Origin: Tahibacter aquaticus
GTDB taxonomy: Bacteria > Pseudomonadota > Gammaproteobacteria > Xanthomonadales > Rhodanobacteraceae
DNA: 64,000 bases
Reading direction: 5' to 3'
Assembly: GCF_004363655.1 (NCBI RefSeq)
Contig: NZ_SNZH01000010.1
Location: 62,001-126,000, forward strand
Shown piece after piece: positions 16,060 through 27,052 of the stretch. Position numbers and translations under genes: made by a program. The notes below the pieces were generated by a model. It searched no databases. It saw nothing but the letters and a program-made list of their open reading frames with translations, and was not told the origin of the DNA. Every line of letters begins with the position of its first letter. Position 1 is the first letter of the stretch.

Positions 16060-17595
16060 ATGTCGCAGCAGATCCTCAAGGCCCTGAACCTGGCCGAGAT
16101 GAATTCGGGTACCTATCTTGGCCAGGGCGAGTGGTCCTCGACCAGCGATGCCGGCGTGCTGGAAGCCATCAACCCCAGCAACAATGAAGTGATCGCCCGC
16201 GTCCACGCCAGTTCGGAAGCCGATTACGAAGTCATCCTCCAGCGTGCCCAGGAAGCGTTCAAGACCTGGCGCACCACGCCGGCGCCCAAGCGCGGCGAAG
16301 CCATCCGCCTGTGTGGCGAGGCGCTGCGCCAGCACAAGGACGCACTGGGTTCGCTGGTCGCCCTGGAAATGGGCAAGATCAAGCCGGAAGGCGACGGCGA
16401 AGTGCAGGAAATGATCGACATCGCCGATTTCGCCGTCGGCCAATCGCGCATGCTGTATGGCTACACCATGCATTCGGAACGCCCGGGCCATCGCATGTAC
16501 GAGCAATGGCATCCGCTGGGCATCGTCGGCGTGATCTCGGCGTTCAATTTCCCGGTCGCGGTATGGGCCTGGAATTCGTTCCTCTCGGCCATCTGCGGCA
16601 ACATCACCATCTGGAAGCCGTCGCCCAAGACGCCGCTGTCGGCCATTGCTTCGCTGCAGATCTGCAATGCCGCGCTGAAGGCCGCCGGCTTCCCCGACAT
16701 CTTCTTCCTGTTCAACGATGCGCGCACCGAACTGGCGCAGAAGTTCGTCGACGACACGCGCATTCCGCTGATCAGCTTCACCGGCTCGACCCAGGTCGGC
16801 CGCCTCGTCGGCGAGCGCGTTGCCCAGCGCATGGGCCGCTCGCTGCTGGAGCTCGGCGGCAACAACGCGATCATCGTTGACGAAACCGCCGACCTGAAGC
16901 TGGCGATTCCGGGCATCGTGTTCGGCGCTGTCGGCACGGCCGGCCAGCGCTGCACCAGCACGCGACGACTGTTCCTGCAGGAATCGATCTATGAAGGCGT
17001 GCTCAACACGCTGATCGGCGCGTACAAGCAGGTCGAAGGCAAGATCGGCGATCCCACCCTGCCGGCTACGCTGATGGGTCCGCTGACCGACAAGGCTTCG
17101 GTGCAGCGCTACCTCGGCGCGATCGAGAAAGCCAAGGCCGCCGGCGGCCAGGTCGCCACCGGTGGTGCCGCGCTGACCGACCGCCCGGGCAATTTCGTGC
17201 TACCGACCATCATCACCGGTCTGAAGAACAGCGACGAAGTGGTACAGCACGAAACCTTCGCGCCTATCCTCTACGTGATGCCGTTCAAGACCATTGACGA
17301 AGCACTGGGCTACCAGAACGGTGTGCCACAGGGCCTGTCCTCGTCCATCTTTACGCAGAACGTGAAGACGGCCGAAGCCTTCCTCTCGGCCGCCGGCTCG
17401 GACTGCGGCATCGCCAATGTGAACATCGGCACCTCGGGGGCGGAAATCGGCGGCGCCTTCGGCGGCGAGAAGGAAACCGGCGGCGGCCGCGAATCCGGCT
17501 CGGACGCGTGGAAGGCCTATATGCGCCGCCAGACCAATACGATCAATTACTCTGACGCACTGCCGCTGGCCCAGGGCATCAAGTTCGAGTTCTGA
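16060..17595 (+). CDS. Antiquitin-type aldehyde dehydrogenase (ALDH7, aminoadipate semialdehyde dehydrogenase)
   Basis: A 511-residue NAD-dependent aldehyde dehydrogenase, normal length for ALDH7. Active-site E264 (LLELGGNN) and nucleophile C298 (GQRCTSTRR) are intact, as is the FTGSTQVGR nucleotide site. The stretch [20 protein letters not shown] is characteristic of the antiquitin branch, which oxidises L-2-aminoadipate 6-semialdehyde (in equilibrium with piperideine-6-carboxylate) to aminoadipate in lysine degradation. GGAG seven bases before the ATG at 16060 supports the start. It is monocistronic: a -10 box lies upstream and a strong terminator downstream. Confidence 0.9.
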   Translation: MSQQILKALNLAEMNSGTYLGQGEWSSTSDAGVLEAINPSNNEVIARVHASSEADYEVILQRAQEAFKTWRTTPAPKRGEAIRLCGEALRQHKDALGSLVALEMGKIKPEGDGEVQEMIDIADFAVGQSRMLYGYTMHSERPGHRMYEQWHPLGIVGVISAFNFPVAVWAWNSFLSAICGNITIWKPSPKTPLSAIASLQICNAALKAAGFPDIFFLFNDARTELAQKFVDDTRIPLISFTGSTQVGRLVGERVAQRMGRSLLELGGNNAIIVDETADLKLAIPGIVFGAVGTAGQRCTSTRRLFLQESIYEGVLNTLIGAYKQVEGKIGDPTLPATLMGPLTDKASVQRYLGAIEKAKAAGGQVATGGAALTDRPGNFVLPTIITGLKNSDEVVQHETFAPILYVMPFKTIDEALGYQNGVPQGLSSSIFTQNVKTAEAFLSAAGSDCGIANVNIGTSGAEIGGAFGGEKETGGGRESGSDAWKAYMRRQTNTINYSDALPLAQGIKFEF

Positions 17596-17628
17596 GGTAG
17601 CGATACCGCCCGATCCGGCATGACCAAA

Positions 17629-17658
17629 CCCGGCCGCGACAGCGCGGCCGGGTTTTTT
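17629..17658 (+). terminator. Rho-independent terminator after ALDH7
   Basis: A perfect 10-bp stem CCCGGCCGCG/CGCGGCCGGG with loop ACAG followed by six Ts, 34 bases past the stop codon. It is the best terminator in the window. Confidence 0.92.
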
Positions 17659-17765
17659 GTGGCCGCAGCGACTTGCCGCCAGCGTCACAATGATTGCCAG
17701 TTGGCCTCGCCCTTGGCCACTCAGTACGCACTAGTATTGAGGTTGTCCTGCGGGGGAGACTGCGC

Positions 17766-20087
17766 GTGCACCATCAACGGCCTGACCACTGCCCGCCGCG
17801 CAGCCACTGCCTGCCGATAGTGCTTTCTGTATTTCTTTCTTTCGCCGCACTCGCGACAAGTGTCCACGCACAGCAGCTGCCGCCGCTGGTATTCGTGCAG
17901 CGGCAGATTCCCGCCGACGGCAACAGCGCCTGGCCAGCGGCGGCCTTGCCAGGCGTCGGCGCGCATTCGCGCCTGCGCCCGGCCGCACCGGGAAAACTGC
18001 GCGTGCGCAACAGCGACGGCAGCCTGCGCCCCCTGGTCGACGGTGCGGCTTCCGGCAGCCCACTGATCGACGTATCCGCGCCCAGCGTCAGCTGGGACGG
18101 CACGCGCATCGTGTTCGCCGGACTGCCGGCCGGCAACTGGAACAGCACGCCGCTGGGCAATCCCGGCGGCTGGCGCCTGTACCTGATCAACGCCGACGGC
18201 AGCGGCCTGCGCGCGCTGACCGTCAGCGACATCCACGCCGACTATTCCCAGTTCGGCAGCGGCGCCGTGCCCTGGGCCTACGACGACTACGACCCTGCCT
18301 TCCTGCCCGACGGCCGCGTTGTGTTTGCTTCGACGCGCTGGCCGGCATTTGCCCAGTTTGCCGATGCGCGCACATCCAACCTCTGGGTGGTCAACAGCGA
18401 CGGCAACGGCCTGCATCGCATCACCAGCGAACGCAACGGCGCCGACCGCCCCCTGGTCGATCCGGTCAGCGGGCGCATCGTGTTTTTTCGCTGGTGGCGC
18501 AACCAGCGCCTGGCCTACGACAGCCTGGCGGACGAGCCGGTCGCTGCCAGCCAGCCGCAACTGGGCTGGATCAGTCGCCAGGGCCTGAGCACCCAGGCAG
18601 TGCCTGCAGCGCGCAACAGCTGGCAGATCGTCGGCATCAATCCGGACGGCGCCGAGCTGGCCCTGTTCGGCGGCAAGCCGGATTCCGACAGCGACGGTTT
18701 CGGCTACGGCGGCGGCTTTGCCGGCAATGGCGTGTTGTATACGAATTACTTTCCGGCACTCGACCTGGCCTCCGCCGCCGGCTTCGGCGGCATCCGCGTG
18801 CTGGGCCGCGGCGCCACGCAATGGACTGCCTATGCCGGCGTGGTCCGGCGCGATGCGAACCTGCGCCTGGCCGGCACGCCCGAAGCGGCCCAGCTGTACC
18901 AGGGGCCGTATGCAACCGATGCAGAAGTGCTGGCCGATGGCCGCGTGGTATTCGCCCGCGCCGCCGACCTGGACCAGGACTACGGCCTGTGGGTCGCCAC
19001 TCCCGGCGGCACAGCGCAATTGCTGCTGGACGAAGCCGGCACGGCCGAATTGCGCCCGCGCGTGCTGGCTGCGCGCAGCGTGCCGCCGGTCATACCCGAC
19101 ATCTATCGCGACGCCCCCGCATCGGCGCCGTATCCGCAATTCCTGCCGCCGCCGGCGGGCACGGCGCCCCGCGACGGCACCTTCGTGTTCGATGCGCGCA
19201 ATGTTTACGCCAATGCCGCCGTAGACGTGGATATTCCCAGCGCACCGGCTGTCGGCAGCGCTGCCAGCATCCGCTTCTATGCCGATCACCAGCGCCAGGC
19301 GCCGGGCACCTTTCCTTCGCTGGACTGGCCGCTGTTTCTCGGTGAGCAGGCCATTTCCGCGGCGGGCAAGGTCAGCGCGAACGCACCGGCTTTCCTGCCG
19401 CTGTTCGAGCAACTGCGCAGCAGCGCCGCGGCCGGCTATGCAGTGCCGCGCACCGGCTGGCCGCGCGGCAACAGCGTCGCCCATGTAGCCGGCATGAACC
19501 ACGACCGCGCCGGTGTGGTGGCGCAGTGCACAGGCTGTCATGCGGGGCATACGCTGATTCCCGTGCCCAGCGAAAGCAACGCTCCCTGGAGCAATCTCGC
19601 TCCCGGCGCGCAGGTGACGGTGAGCAGCGCCCGGGCCGGTGCCGGCGGCGACGGCCTGATCGACCGCAAGGTGTTCCTCGGCCCTGTCCGCGCCTACTGG
19701 ACGTCGGCGCCGGGCCAGGTCAGCGGCCAGTGGGCCGAACTGGAGTTCCCGGTGCCGGTCATCGTACGCCGCGTGCGGCTGTACAACCCTCGCCCTGGCG
19801 ACGAAGCCGACAGCAGCGTGCAGGTCACTTCCACGCGCGTGACCTTGCGCGACGGCGCGGGCAATGTCGTCGATACGCGCACCAGCGGCAGCGTGCTGCT
19901 GTTCGGCACCGACGTGAATTTCGTCGATGTCGGTGCACGCCGCGTGCGCGTGGAAATCACCGGCGTGACCGGCACCTTCGATGGCTCTGCCGCGGCGGGC
20001 CTGGCCGAGATCGAAGTGATCGCGAAAGGCGACGGCATCCGCATGACGCCGCAGGACCGCCTGTTTCGCGACAATTTCCAGTTGTAA
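17766..20087 (+). CDS. Secreted beta-propeller protein with one c-type heme site and a discoidin-like C-terminus
   Basis: A 773-residue exported protein. The start is GTG 17766, chosen because GGGGGAG lies seven bases upstream; it yields a signal peptide ending ATSVHA before QQLPP. Residues about 60-470 contain repeated TolB/PD40-like blades (LYLINADGSGLRAL, LWVVNSDGNGLHRI, PDGRVVFAS). A single heme-attachment motif CTGCH is at 588-592, and the last 150 residues resemble an F5/8 type C carbohydrate-binding fold (WAELEFPVPVIVRRVRLYN). This suggests a periplasmic or surface electron-carrying or polymer-binding protein; the function is unknown. It ends DRLFRDNFQL, similar to the end of the secreted protein at 42555. 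It is convergent with the FadL gene. Confidence 0.75.
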   Translation: MHHQRPDHCPPRSHCLPIVLSVFLSFAALATSVHAQQLPPLVFVQRQIPADGNSAWPAAALPGVGAHSRLRPAAPGKLRVRNSDGSLRPLVDGAASGSPLIDVSAPSVSWDGTRIVFAGLPAGNWNSTPLGNPGGWRLYLINADGSGLRALTVSDIHADYSQFGSGAVPWAYDDYDPAFLPDGRVVFASTRWPAFAQFADARTSNLWVVNSDGNGLHRITSERNGADRPLVDPVSGRIVFFRWWRNQRLAYDSLADEPVAASQPQLGWISRQGLSTQAVPAARNSWQIVGINPDGAELALFGGKPDSDSDGFGYGGGFAGNGVLYTNYFPALDLASAAGFGGIRVLGRGATQWTAYAGVVRRDANLRLAGTPEAAQLYQGPYATDAEVLADGRVVFARAADLDQDYGLWVATPGGTAQLLLDEAGTAELRPRVLAARSVPPVIPDIYRDAPASAPYPQFLPPPAGTAPRDGTFVFDARNVYANAAVDVDIPSAPAVGSAASIRFYADHQRQAPGTFPSLDWPLFLGEQAISAAGKVSANAPAFLPLFEQLRSSAAAGYAVPRTGWPRGNSVAHVAGMNHDRAGVVAQCTGCHAGHTLIPVPSESNAPWSNLAPGAQVTVSSARAGAGGDGLIDRKVFLGPVRAYWTSAPGQVSGQWAELEFPVPVIVRRVRLYNPRPGDEADSSVQVTSTRVTLRDGAGNVVDTRTSGSVLLFGTDVNFVDVGARRVRVEITGVTGTFDGSAAAGLAEIEVIAKGDGIRMTPQDRLFRDNFQL

Positions 20088-20097
20088 CAAAGACAGA

Positions 20098-20119
20098 CCC
20101 GGCTCGCGCCCGAGCCGGG
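20098..20119. terminator. Bidirectional hairpin between convergent genes
   Basis: CCCGGCTCG and CGAGCCGGG form a perfect 9-bp stem with loop CGCC between two convergent stop codons. The T-tract is weak on both sides, so efficiency is uncertain. Confidence 0.55.
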
Positions 20120-20132
20120 CTTGTGGTTGGGC

Positions 20133-21482
20133 TTAGAAGCGGAACTGCGCCGAAGCGCCGAGCAGGTTGCCGCTGCTGTCGAATGCCCCGGTCAGCCGGT
20201 CGCGCGTGGCAGCGGTGGTATCGACATGGGCGTCGTTGACGAAAATATGGCCGTAGCCGAAGTCGAACGACAGCGTGTCGCTGGGCGTATAGCCCAGGCC
20301 CACGGTCACCCAGCGTCGCGTGCCGTCGGGCACGCGCGGCGTACGCGTCTGCAGCTGCGTCGGCGAGCCGTCGACCGCAATGCCGCCGCGCAGTACCCAG
20401 GCCGGGTTGAAGCGGTATTCCATGCCGATGGAGCCGAACCAGGTGTCTTCCCAGTCGAACGCTTCGACCGTATTCGGCTGCAGCGGATTGGCATAGTCCA
20501 CAACGAGATTCTTGAACGTCGACCAGCGCGTATAGCCGACGTCGGCGCCGATGCTGAGGCGATCGTTGACGGTATGCCACCAGCTGGCCGATGCATTCGC
20601 CGGCGTGGTGAAGCCGGCCGTGCCCGGCGTATCGACGAATACCGCAGAGCCCAAGGCCGGATTGATCGCCGTGACGGCCGCCGGCACCTGGAAACTGCCG
20701 GTACCGGACAGCTGGTGCGTCACCTGCGAGTGGAAATTCAGGCCGATGCGATCGGCCTCAGTCGGCTTCCACAGCAGGCCTATGCCCCAGCCCCAGCCCC
20801 AGTCGTCGCCGACAACCTTGCCGCGGCCGTCCAGCGACTGCGGCAATACCGGCGCGCCAGCGCCGGCCAGCACCGCGCCGAAATCGATCGCCTGGGTCAG
20901 CTCGGCCTTGGTGCGCTGGCCGACTACGCTGGCGCCGATTGAGAAATTGTCGTTGATGCGGTACGAGGTCGACACGGTCAAGTCGATGGACTGGAACATC
21001 GACTTGTATGCACTGTAGCGGCCAACCCAGCCCTGGTCGTAGTCGGTCTCGAAGCCGAACGGCGCGCTGACCGCGACACCGAGGCGCCATTGCTCGCCCA
21101 GCGGCTTGATGTAGTACAGCGCGGGAATGGGCTTGGTCACGCCGCCGTTGCCGCCGTCGCCGCCACTGAGCGGGCGCCCGGCCGCATCGCGGCCCTGGCC
21201 GGAGAACTCGGTACTGAACTGCACGCCGGTGACATCGGCCTGGAAGATCGCGCGATCGACTTCGCCCATCGCGGCGGGGTTATTGACCACGACCGCTGCA
21301 TCGTCCGGCGCCGCGGCGGAACCGGCAAACGCCCGGCCCAGCGCCTTGACGCTGTTTTCCTTGAGCTGGAACGCGCTCGCCGAGGCGTGCTGCGCATAAG
21401 CGGCGGACAGGGCGCAGAGCACGCCTGCAGCAAGGCCGCGCACAAGGAAATAACGGGAAAACTGTAATTGGCTAGGTTTCAC
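20133..21482 (-). CDS. FadL/TodX-family outer-membrane transporter
   Basis: A 449-residue outer-membrane beta-barrel of the OMPP1/FadL family, which carries long-chain fatty acids or other hydrophobic compounds across the outer membrane. The GTG start at 21482 has GGAG eight bases upstream and gives a signal peptide ending SASA before FQLKE. The hatch region shows the NPAAM motif ([12 protein letters not shown]). Many alternating strands end with a C-terminal Phe (AQFRF), which fits Bam-dependent insertion. It is convergent with the propeller protein, with a shared terminator hairpin. Confidence 0.88.
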   Translation of the reverse strand: MKPSQLQFSRYFLVRGLAAGVLCALSAAYAQHASASAFQLKENSVKALGRAFAGSAAAPDDAAVVVNNPAAMGEVDRAIFQADVTGVQFSTEFSGQGRDAAGRPLSGGDGGNGGVTKPIPALYYIKPLGEQWRLGVAVSAPFGFETDYDQGWVGRYSAYKSMFQSIDLTVSTSYRINDNFSIGASVVGQRTKAELTQAIDFGAVLAGAGAPVLPQSLDGRGKVVGDDWGWGWGIGLLWKPTEADRIGLNFHSQVTHQLSGTGSFQVPAAVTAINPALGSAVFVDTPGTAGFTTPANASASWWHTVNDRLSIGADVGYTRWSTFKNLVVDYANPLQPNTVEAFDWEDTWFGSIGMEYRFNPAWVLRGGIAVDGSPTQLQTRTPRVPDGTRRWVTVGLGYTPSDTLSFDFGYGHIFVNDAHVDTTAATRDRLTGAFDSSGNLLGASAQFRF

Positions 21483-21700
21483 AGGGGAAGCTCCGTAGTG
21501 TCCCGACTCCCCCGGCACGAATGCTAGTACGCGGCGGCGCGCAGAACACGGCCCTGTCCGAACGAGCGTTCATGCGGTATACACGTCGCGCCGCCCGCAG
21601 CCACGGCCGCTGCGTCGCCGGCCGGAGCCGCCGCAGGCCGACGGTGATCCCGCGCTCCATCCATGGCACGATGCGCGCCCCCGCACCGCCATTCCTTCGC

Positions 21701-22732
21701 ATGTATCAACTCGCCCGCCCCTTCCTGTTCTGCCTGGATGCCGAAAAAGCCCACGAACTCGGCCTCAAGAGCCTGGAACTGGCCTATCGCAGCGGCATGA
21801 ATCCGCTACTGGCGTCACGGCCGGCGCCGTTGCCGGTCACGCTCTGCGGTATCGACTTTCCCAACCCGGTCGGACTTGCCGCCGGCCTGGACAAGAACGC
21901 AGCGCATATCGACGCGCTGGCCGCACTGGGTTTCGGCTTTGTCGAAGTCGGCACGACCACGCCGCGGCCGCAGGCCGGCAATCCCCGGCCACGCATGTTC
22001 CGCCTGCCCGAACACGAAGCCGTCATCAACCGCCTGGGCTTCAACAATGCCGGCGTGGACGCGCTGGTGCGCAACGCCGAGGCAGCGCGCTTTTCCGGCG
22101 TGCTCGGCATCAATATCGGCAAGAACAAGGACACACCGAACGAAAACGCGGTGGACGACTACCTGCACTGCCTGGAACGTGTCTACGCCCGCGCCAGCTA
22201 TGTCACGGTGAATATTTCCTCGCCGAATACCCAGGGCCTGCGCGATCTGCAGGAAGAGGAAACCCTGAAACGCTTTGTCTCGACCTTGCGCGAACGGCAG
22301 GAACAGCTGGCCGCCCAGCATGGCGCGCGCAAGCCGATGCTGCTGAAGATTGCACCGGACCTGAGCGAAAGCGAGCTCGACGCGATCGCCGAGGTGCTGC
22401 TGGCCACGGGCATCGACGGGCTGATCTGCACCAACACCACGATTGCCCGCGATGCCGTCGCCGGCCACCGCCACGCGGGCGAAGCCGGTGGGCTTTCCGG
22501 CAGGCCGGTGTTCGCCCGCTCGACCGCCGTGCTCAAGGGCATGGCGCAGCGCGTCGGCGGACGCATCGCATTGATCGGCGTAGGCGGCATTCTCGACGGC
22601 GCCGGCGCCCAGGCCAAGATCGACGCCGGCGCCAGCCTGGTACAGCTCTACAGCGGCATGGTCTACCGCGGCCCGGCACTCATCGGCGACTGCGTCGCCG
22701 CGCTGCGCGCGGCGCGGAAAGCAGCCGCATGA
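21701..22732 (+). CDS. pyrD: Dihydroorotate dehydrogenase, quinone-dependent (class 2)
   Basis: A 343-residue class 2 enzyme, anchored by an N-terminal amphipathic helix ([10 protein letters not shown]...EKAHEL). FMN contacts [10 protein letters not shown] and GVGGI are present. The catalytic Ser174 lies in NISSPNT, and KIAPDL and TNTT complete the active site. It oxidises dihydroorotate to orotate in pyrimidine synthesis, passing electrons to ubiquinone. Starting at 21701 gives the typical length; an in-frame ATG at 21671 would add ten residues. The stop overlaps the murB start (ATGA), so the two are coupled. Confidence 0.95.
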   Translation: MYQLARPFLFCLDAEKAHELGLKSLELAYRSGMNPLLASRPAPLPVTLCGIDFPNPVGLAAGLDKNAAHIDALAALGFGFVEVGTTTPRPQAGNPRPRMFRLPEHEAVINRLGFNNAGVDALVRNAEAARFSGVLGINIGKNKDTPNENAVDDYLHCLERVYARASYVTVNISSPNTQGLRDLQEEETLKRFVSTLRERQEQLAAQHGARKPMLLKIAPDLSESELDAIAEVLLATGIDGLICTNTTIARDAVAGHRHAGEAGGLSGRPVFARSTAVLKGMAQRVGGRIALIGVGGILDGAGAQAKIDAGASLVQLYSGMVYRGPALIGDCVAALRAARKAAA

Positions 22733-23787
22733 GCGATTTTCGTGTTGCCCCGGCGCGCCTGGACGGCAAGGGCTACAGCATTCTCGAAGACGCTGCACTG
22801 GACGGACGCAATACCTTGCGCGTGGCCGCGCGTGCCGCGCTGCTGGTCGACGTGCGCGACAGCGCCGCGCTGGCCGAAGTACTCGCCTTTCCGCTGCTGA
22901 AATCTTCGCCACTGCTGGTGCTGGGCGAAGGCAGCAACCTGCTGCTGACGCGCGACGTCGCTGGTGCCGTGCTGAGCCTGGCCACCCGCGGCATCCGTGT
23001 CGTCGACGAAACCGCCGACCACGCCATCGTGCGCGCCGAAGCCGGCGAATCCTGGAACGACCTGGTGCACTGGAGCCTGGGCCACGGCCTGTCCGGGCTG
23101 GAAAACCTGGTGCTGATTCCAGGCACGGCGGGTGCCGCGCCAATCCAGAACATCGGCGCCTACGGCGTGGAGCTGCGCGAATTCGTGCATGCGGTGGAAG
23201 CCTGGGATCGCAAATCCGCCACTTTTATACGTTTTGACAATGAACAGTGCGGCTTCGGCTACCGCGACTCTCGCTTCAAGCGCGAACGCGAGCGGCACAT
23301 CGTCACCGCGCTGGAACTGAAACTGCCGCGCCAGCCGGCGCTGCGGCTGGACTATGCCGGCGTGCGCGAAGAGCTGGCCACGCTGGGGGAAGGCGAAGCC
23401 ACGCCGTCGCGCGTGGCCGAGGCGATCTCGCGCCTGCGCCGGCGCAAGCTGCCCGACCCGGCCGTGATCGGCAACGCCGGCAGCTTCTTCAAGAATCCTG
23501 TCGCCTCTGCCCCCCAGGCAGATGCGCTGAGAGCAGCGCACCCCGGCATGCCGCAATGGCCGCTGCCCAATGGCGAGGTCAAGCTGTCGGCCGCCTGGCT
23601 GATCGAGGCCGCCGGCTTCAAGGGCGTGCGCGAAGGCGATGCGGGCATTGCTGCCCAGCACGCCCTGGTACTGGTCAATCATGGCCGGGCCAGCGGCGCC
23701 CAGCTCTGGGCGCTGGCGCAGAAGGTCCAGGCCGGCGTGGCCCAGCGCTTCGGCGTGATGCTGGAACCCGAGCCGCGCGTCGTCTGA
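22729..23787 (+). CDS. murB: UDP-N-acetylenolpyruvoylglucosamine reductase
   Basis: A 352-residue type I MurB that makes UDP-MurNAc with NADPH and FAD in peptidoglycan synthesis. FAD-binding LGEGSNLLL and [15 protein letters not shown] are present, along with YRDSRFK (conserved Tyr/Arg), the catalytic Ser252 in [10 protein letters not shown] and AAWLIEAAG. The ATG overlaps the pyrD stop by four bases, and its length equals the family norm. Confidence 0.95.
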   Translation: MSDFRVAPARLDGKGYSILEDAALDGRNTLRVAARAALLVDVRDSAALAEVLAFPLLKSSPLLVLGEGSNLLLTRDVAGAVLSLATRGIRVVDETADHAIVRAEAGESWNDLVHWSLGHGLSGLENLVLIPGTAGAAPIQNIGAYGVELREFVHAVEAWDRKSATFIRFDNEQCGFGYRDSRFKRERERHIVTALELKLPRQPALRLDYAGVREELATLGEGEATPSRVAEAISRLRRRKLPDPAVIGNAGSFFKNPVASAPQADALRAAHPGMPQWPLPNGEVKLSAAWLIEAAGFKGVREGDAGIAAQHALVLVNHGRASGAQLWALAQKVQAGVAQRFGVMLEPEPRVV

Positions 23788-23891
23788 GCCGTACCGGCGG
23801 TCCATGACCATCGTCTATTTGCGAGATCCCTCACACCATTCGTACACGTATTGTTTAGCCTTGGCGGACTCCCACAGTTCCGGAAGTCCCC

Positions 23892-25679
23892 ATGGCCAGC
23901 GCTTTTGCCAGCCAGGTTTTCTCGCGCCGCCACCTGATCCAGGCCATGGCCGGCGCCATCGGCGTTACCGATGAAACGGCCATGCGCCGCCCCGGCAAGG
24001 CGCCGCTGCTGGAAGAGAAAAGCCTGCCGCAGACCACGGCCGCCACGCCGCCCGGCCCGGTGCGCTGGCTGCAGAAAGCCACCTTCGGCTTTACCCAGGG
24101 CGACTACGCCGCCTTCTATTCCCTGCCCGGCGCGAACGACGACCTGCGCTGGCAAAGCTGGGTCAGCCAGCAGCTGAACCCGGCCGCGATCAGCGACACG
24201 GCCTGCGACGCGCGCCTGGCGGGTGCGGGCTTCACCACCCTGGGCAAGACCCTGCCGCAGCTGTGGGCACAGCACCGCGTGGACAACTACACCACGCGCA
24301 TGCAGCCGATTGCCGAGATCGAGTGCGCCACCAGCATCCGGGCGATCTATTCCAATCGCCAGCTATACGAAGTGATGGCCGATTTCTGGCACGACCACTT
24401 CAGCACCTTCGGCTGGGACTACGACGGCGGCCCGGTGTTCGTGCACTACGACCGCGACGTGATCCGCCCCAACGTATTCGGCAATTTCCGCACGCTGCTC
24501 GAGGCAGTGTGCAAGTCGACCACGATGATGTACTACCTCGACCTGCAGGCCAGTACCGTGGCCGGGCCGAACGAGAACTACGCGCGCGAACTGATCGAGC
24601 TGCATACCCTGGGCGCCGAGAACTACGCCGGCGTGATGGACCCGCAAGACCCGTCCCTGCCTGTCGGCATCAGCGGCGACGGCACCAGCGCGCGGCTCAA
24701 GTACGTCGACGAGGATGTATACGAATCCACCCGTGTACTGACCGGCTGGACCATCAAGAACGGCCACTGGCAATACCCGGCCGACAACGACGGCACCTTC
24801 ATCTTCCGCGACGCCGAGTCCTGGCACGACCGCTTCACCAAGTACGTACTGAATCGCCGCTTCGCGCCCGACCAGGGCCAGCAGGACGGCTTCAAGCTGT
24901 TCGACACGCTGGCCTCGCATCCGGGCACGGCAAACTTCATTGCGCGCAAGCTGTGCCGGCGCTTCGTCGGCGACAACCCGCCGTCCAGCCTGGTGACCAG
25001 CATTGCCCAGTTGTTCATGAGCACCTGGCAGGCGCCGGACCAGCTCAAGCAGGTGACCCAGGCCATCCTGCTCAGCAACGAATTCAAGACCAGCTGGGGC
25101 ACCAAGGTAAAGCGGCCGTTCAATGCGGTGATCGGCGCCCTGCGCGGCGCCGGTGCGGACTTCACGCCGACCCTGGCCAGCTATGGCAGCGGTACCTGGT
25201 CGACCAAGGACGAAGTCAATTCGCGCCTGCAGCAAACCGGCCAGCGCAAGTTCTACTGGCCGGCGCCCAACGGCTATCCGGATACCGCCGCGGCCTGGAG
25301 CAGCAGCGGCAGCCTGGCCATGACCTGGAAAATGCTGGTACGTCTGACCGAGATCCACAAGGAAGTCGGCTACGACGACACCCGTCCTTACCTCATCGAC
25401 ATCATCGGCCTGACCAACGGCGCCGTCGCCGCCGGCAGCCGCACGGCAGTGAACATCGTCAACTACTGGTGCGACCGCCTGCTCGGCTTCCGGCCGGAGC
25501 CCACCTATACCAAGGCGGTGGACTATCTGCGCCAGAACGCGGCGGCAACCGAGGTGCTGACCTTGAACGAAGTCTGGGCTGGCGGCAGCTCGCCGAACCT
25601 GAAAAACCACTACACGCAGTCGCGACTGCGTGCCACGGTTGCACTGATCATGTGCAGCCCCGATGCGCTGCGTCGCTGA
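23892..25679 (+). CDS. DUF1800-family exported protein
   Basis: A 595-residue DUF1800 protein. Hallmarks are ATFGFTQGDY near residue 58, FWHDHFST, the NENYARELIELHTLG block around residue 230, and a C-terminal region with GYPD. The N-terminus has SRRHLIQAMAGA, a weak twin-arginine-like segment, but the export signal is not clear-cut. GGAAG precedes the ATG. It is 11 bases upstream of a Tat-exported DUF1501 gene; this pairing recurs across bacteria and indicates a joint role. The biochemical function is unknown. Confidence 0.85.
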   Translation: MASAFASQVFSRRHLIQAMAGAIGVTDETAMRRPGKAPLLEEKSLPQTTAATPPGPVRWLQKATFGFTQGDYAAFYSLPGANDDLRWQSWVSQQLNPAAISDTACDARLAGAGFTTLGKTLPQLWAQHRVDNYTTRMQPIAEIECATSIRAIYSNRQLYEVMADFWHDHFSTFGWDYDGGPVFVHYDRDVIRPNVFGNFRTLLEAVCKSTTMMYYLDLQASTVAGPNENYARELIELHTLGAENYAGVMDPQDPSLPVGISGDGTSARLKYVDEDVYESTRVLTGWTIKNGHWQYPADNDGTFIFRDAESWHDRFTKYVLNRRFAPDQGQQDGFKLFDTLASHPGTANFIARKLCRRFVGDNPPSSLVTSIAQLFMSTWQAPDQLKQVTQAILLSNEFKTSWGTKVKRPFNAVIGALRGAGADFTPTLASYGSGTWSTKDEVNSRLQQTGQRKFYWPAPNGYPDTAAAWSSSGSLAMTWKMLVRLTEIHKEVGYDDTRPYLIDIIGLTNGAVAAGSRTAVNIVNYWCDRLLGFRPEPTYTKAVDYLRQNAAATEVLTLNEVWAGGSSPNLKNHYTQSRLRATVALIMCSPDALRR

Positions 25680-25690
25680 GGCCCGGGCCC

Positions 25691-27052
25691 ATGTTCAATC
25701 GTCGTGATTTCCTCAAGACCAGCGCCGCCGGCGGCAGCGCCCTGGCCCTGGCCGGCACGTCCAGACTCGGCTTCGCCGCCACCACGGCCAACAGCTACGA
25801 CACCCTGGTCGTGGTCTATCTGCGCGGCGGCATGGATGCACTGACCCTGCTCTCGCCCGGTGGCAGCAACAGCAACCGCGCCGCCTACGAGACCGCGCGC
25901 CCCTCGCTCAAGGTACCGCTCAGCGGAACCGGCGCCGGCCTCGCCATCGCCGCCGACCAGTGGCGCCTGCATCCGCGCGCCGCGCCGCTGCGCGACCTGT
26001 TCACCGCCAGCAAACTCGCCATCGTGCTGGGCAGTGGCATGCCGGCACCGGTCACGCGCAGTCACTTCGATGCGCAGATCAATATGGAAGTCGGCCTGGC
26101 CGGGCAAAGCAGCGGCATGGGCTGGCTGACGCGGGCGCTGGCTTCGGCCAACCTGCCGCCGACAGTGCAGATTCCCGCCGTCAGCGCCGGCAGCATCACC
26201 TCGACCGCGCTGCTGGGCAGTACCGAGTCCATAACCTTGGGCAGCGGTGCGGATTTCCGTATTGATTCCGGTTCCTGGGCCTGGAATGTCGAACCCGATT
26301 TCCGCACCACGGCACCGCCCGGTGCGCGCGGCATCTTCAGCATGCTGCCGGAACTGTGGGGCGGCAGCGATCCGCTCGAAGCCGCCGGCCGCCAGGCGCT
26401 GGACGCGCTTAACGTGATCAAGCCGATCGACTTCGGCGCCTACGCTCCGGCCAACGGCGCGGTCTATCCGGATACGGATTTCGCGCGCCAGCTGAAAATG
26501 CTGGCACAGCTGATCAAGCGCGATGTCGGCCTGCGCGTCTGCACGGTCGACCTGGGCGGCTGGGACACCCACGACGGCCAGGGCAACCCGGCCAGCAGCT
26601 ACGACTACTTCGGCAACAAAGTGGAAGAGCTGGCAAAGGGACTGGCGGCGTTCTACACCGATCTGAACGGCGTCGGCGCCAACAACTACGCCGCCACCAC
26701 CAGCGTCGTGACGATGAGCGAATTCGGCCGGCGCGTGCGCGAGAACGACGACGGCGGCACCGACCACGGCTACGGCAGCATCATGCTGGCGCTGGGCGGC
26801 GCGGTGAACGGCGGGCAGATGTACGGCACTTTCGGCGGCCTGACCACGGCGCAACTGTTCGAAGGCGCCGACGTGCAGGTGACTACCGACTACCGCCGCG
26901 TGCTGTCCGAGGCCTTGATCCGCCGCCTGCGCAATCCCAATGTGTATTACGCCTTCCCGACCTACTCGGCCTATGCGCCGCTGGGCGTGTTCCAGGGCAC
27001 CGATCTGCCGCCGCAGAACTATGACCGCATCTTCGGCAACGGCTTCCAGTAG
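25691..27052 (+). CDS. DUF1501-family Tat-exported protein
   Basis: A 453-residue DUF1501 protein of the sulfatase/alkaline-phosphatase-like fold. A Tat signal (NRRDFLKTSAAGGSALAL) leads the sequence. Conserved segments include VVVYLRGGMDALTL, RSHFDAQ, DLGGWDTHDGQ and SEFGRRVREN followed by GGTDHGYG, which match the metal-binding positions of the fold. It partners the DUF1800 gene directly upstream; in other bacteria such pairs are linked to surface polysaccharide or protein export, but the reaction is not established. A 7-bp hairpin (27078-27095) follows the stop without a T-run. Confidence 0.85.
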   Translation: MFNRRDFLKTSAAGGSALALAGTSRLGFAATTANSYDTLVVVYLRGGMDALTLLSPGGSNSNRAAYETARPSLKVPLSGTGAGLAIAADQWRLHPRAAPLRDLFTASKLAIVLGSGMPAPVTRSHFDAQINMEVGLAGQSSGMGWLTRALASANLPPTVQIPAVSAGSITSTALLGSTESITLGSGADFRIDSGSWAWNVEPDFRTTAPPGARGIFSMLPELWGGSDPLEAAGRQALDALNVIKPIDFGAYAPANGAVYPDTDFARQLKMLAQLIKRDVGLRVCTVDLGGWDTHDGQGNPASSYDYFGNKVEELAKGLAAFYTDLNGVGANNYAATTSVVTMSEFGRRVRENDDGGTDHGYGSIMLALGGAVNGGQMYGTFGGLTTAQLFEGADVQVTTDYRRVLSEALIRRLRNPNVYYAFPTYSAYAPLGVFQGTDLPPQNYDRIFGNGFQ

